Source: Cystobacter fuscus DSM 2262
Lineage (GTDB): Bacteria > Myxococcota > Myxococcia > Myxococcales > Myxococcaceae
Length of the DNA stretch: 64,000 nucleotides
Assembly (NCBI RefSeq): GCF_000335475.2
Contig: NZ_ANAH02000011.1
Span: 430,207-494,206, forward strand
Direction of reading: 5' to 3'
Shown: positions 63,812-64,000 of the stretch, one piece after another
Layout of the letters: each line of letters begins with the position of its first letter
How positions within the stretch are numbered: position 1 is the first letter of the stretch
Translations under genes and position numbers: made by a program
Notes under the pieces: model-generated
Databases searched by the model: none
Seen by the model: the letters and a program-made list of their open reading frames with translations, nothing else
Told to the model about the DNA's origin: nothing

Positions 63812-63955
63812 CCCAGTCCGCCTCCTGGTATTCGTGGACCTTCCGCCAGGGCTGGAACCAAGCCCCCGAACTCATGAATCCCTAGTGGGAGGAGTGCGCT
63901 CGCGGCGGCTGTGACGGAGTGAAGGGTTCGCACCCGCTGGACAGCCAGGGGGCCG

Positions 63956-63977
63956 AGAGGGTGTCAAAGAACTCGAG
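63956..63977 (+). repeat. dispersed GGTGTCA-type repeat, copy 5
   Basis: AGAGGGTGTCAAAGAACTCG then AG, identical to copy 1 over 18 bases, at the extreme right end of the window. Confidence 0.6.
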
Positions 63978-64000
63978 TGCGCCAGGTAAAGCCTGGGTGA

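Noticed and set aside
55664..63977. CRISPR array from the recurring GGTGTCA repeats
   Set aside because: Copies are few, kilobases apart, in both orientations and without regular spacers; no cas genes.

Overview
The window is high-GC (about 70%) DNA from a myxobacterium, most likely of the Cystobacter/Archangium/Stigmatella group. The evidence is strong G/C third-position bias, four tandem genes of the Myxococcales-restricted TIGR02265 family, eukaryote-like Ser/Thr kinase and hybrid sensor kinases, a KaiC-like ATPase, and an Imm52-type protein. No rRNA, intact tRNA, CRISPR array or replication origin was seen.

Layout. 0-12.4 kb: mostly housekeeping and signalling genes (YgfZ, two cupins, a VKOR-thioredoxin fusion, SUI1/eIF1-like factor, NAD isocitrate/isopropylmalate dehydrogenase, hybrid histidine kinase), then four TIGR02265 paralogues interrupted by a HAD phosphatase, then a TPR/DUF1444-like gene. 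12.4-21.2 kb: a block bounded by near-perfect 39-bp direct repeats that are copies of the 3' end of the DUF4230 gene at its right edge. It carries a cysteine-peptidase-like lipoprotein, a small Cys-rich secreted protein, an unknown protein, a TPR-CHAT protease, and an ECF sigma/anti-sigma pair. The anti-sigma's outer domain is a paralogue of the CHAT protein's TPR region, and three promoter regions in the block share a motif. I read this as one signalling unit and the best candidate for an undescribed system.

21.2-45.2 kb: core genes. These are DUF4230, a 2OG-Fe(II) oxygenase, a zinc alcohol dehydrogenase, exopolyphosphatase, an orphan Imm52 protein, a KaiC-like ATPase coupled to a receiver protein, a Ser/Thr kinase, queF, a histidine kinase with a dead receiver, gltB-gltD, a glutathione transferase, a SWIM-SNF2 ATPase, an SsnA-like amidohydrolase and a peroxiredoxin.

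45.3-64 kb: accessory DNA. It starts at a tRNA/tmRNA 3'-end remnant. Two disabled IS91-type transposase fragments, each hit by the same 150-bp repeat (149/150 identical), flank a type VI secretion cassette (vgrG, adaptor-like gene, Rhs toxin, immunity gene) and a broken M24 lipoprotein gene. Next come short ORFs and dispersed repeats, a gene set that looks horizontally acquired (HxlR regulator, acrylyl-CoA reductase-like MDR, enoyl-CoA hydratase, truncated DJ-1/PfpI, SnoaL chimera) with a MITE-like element and a 71-bp tandem duplication, an M48 protease and a membrane protein.
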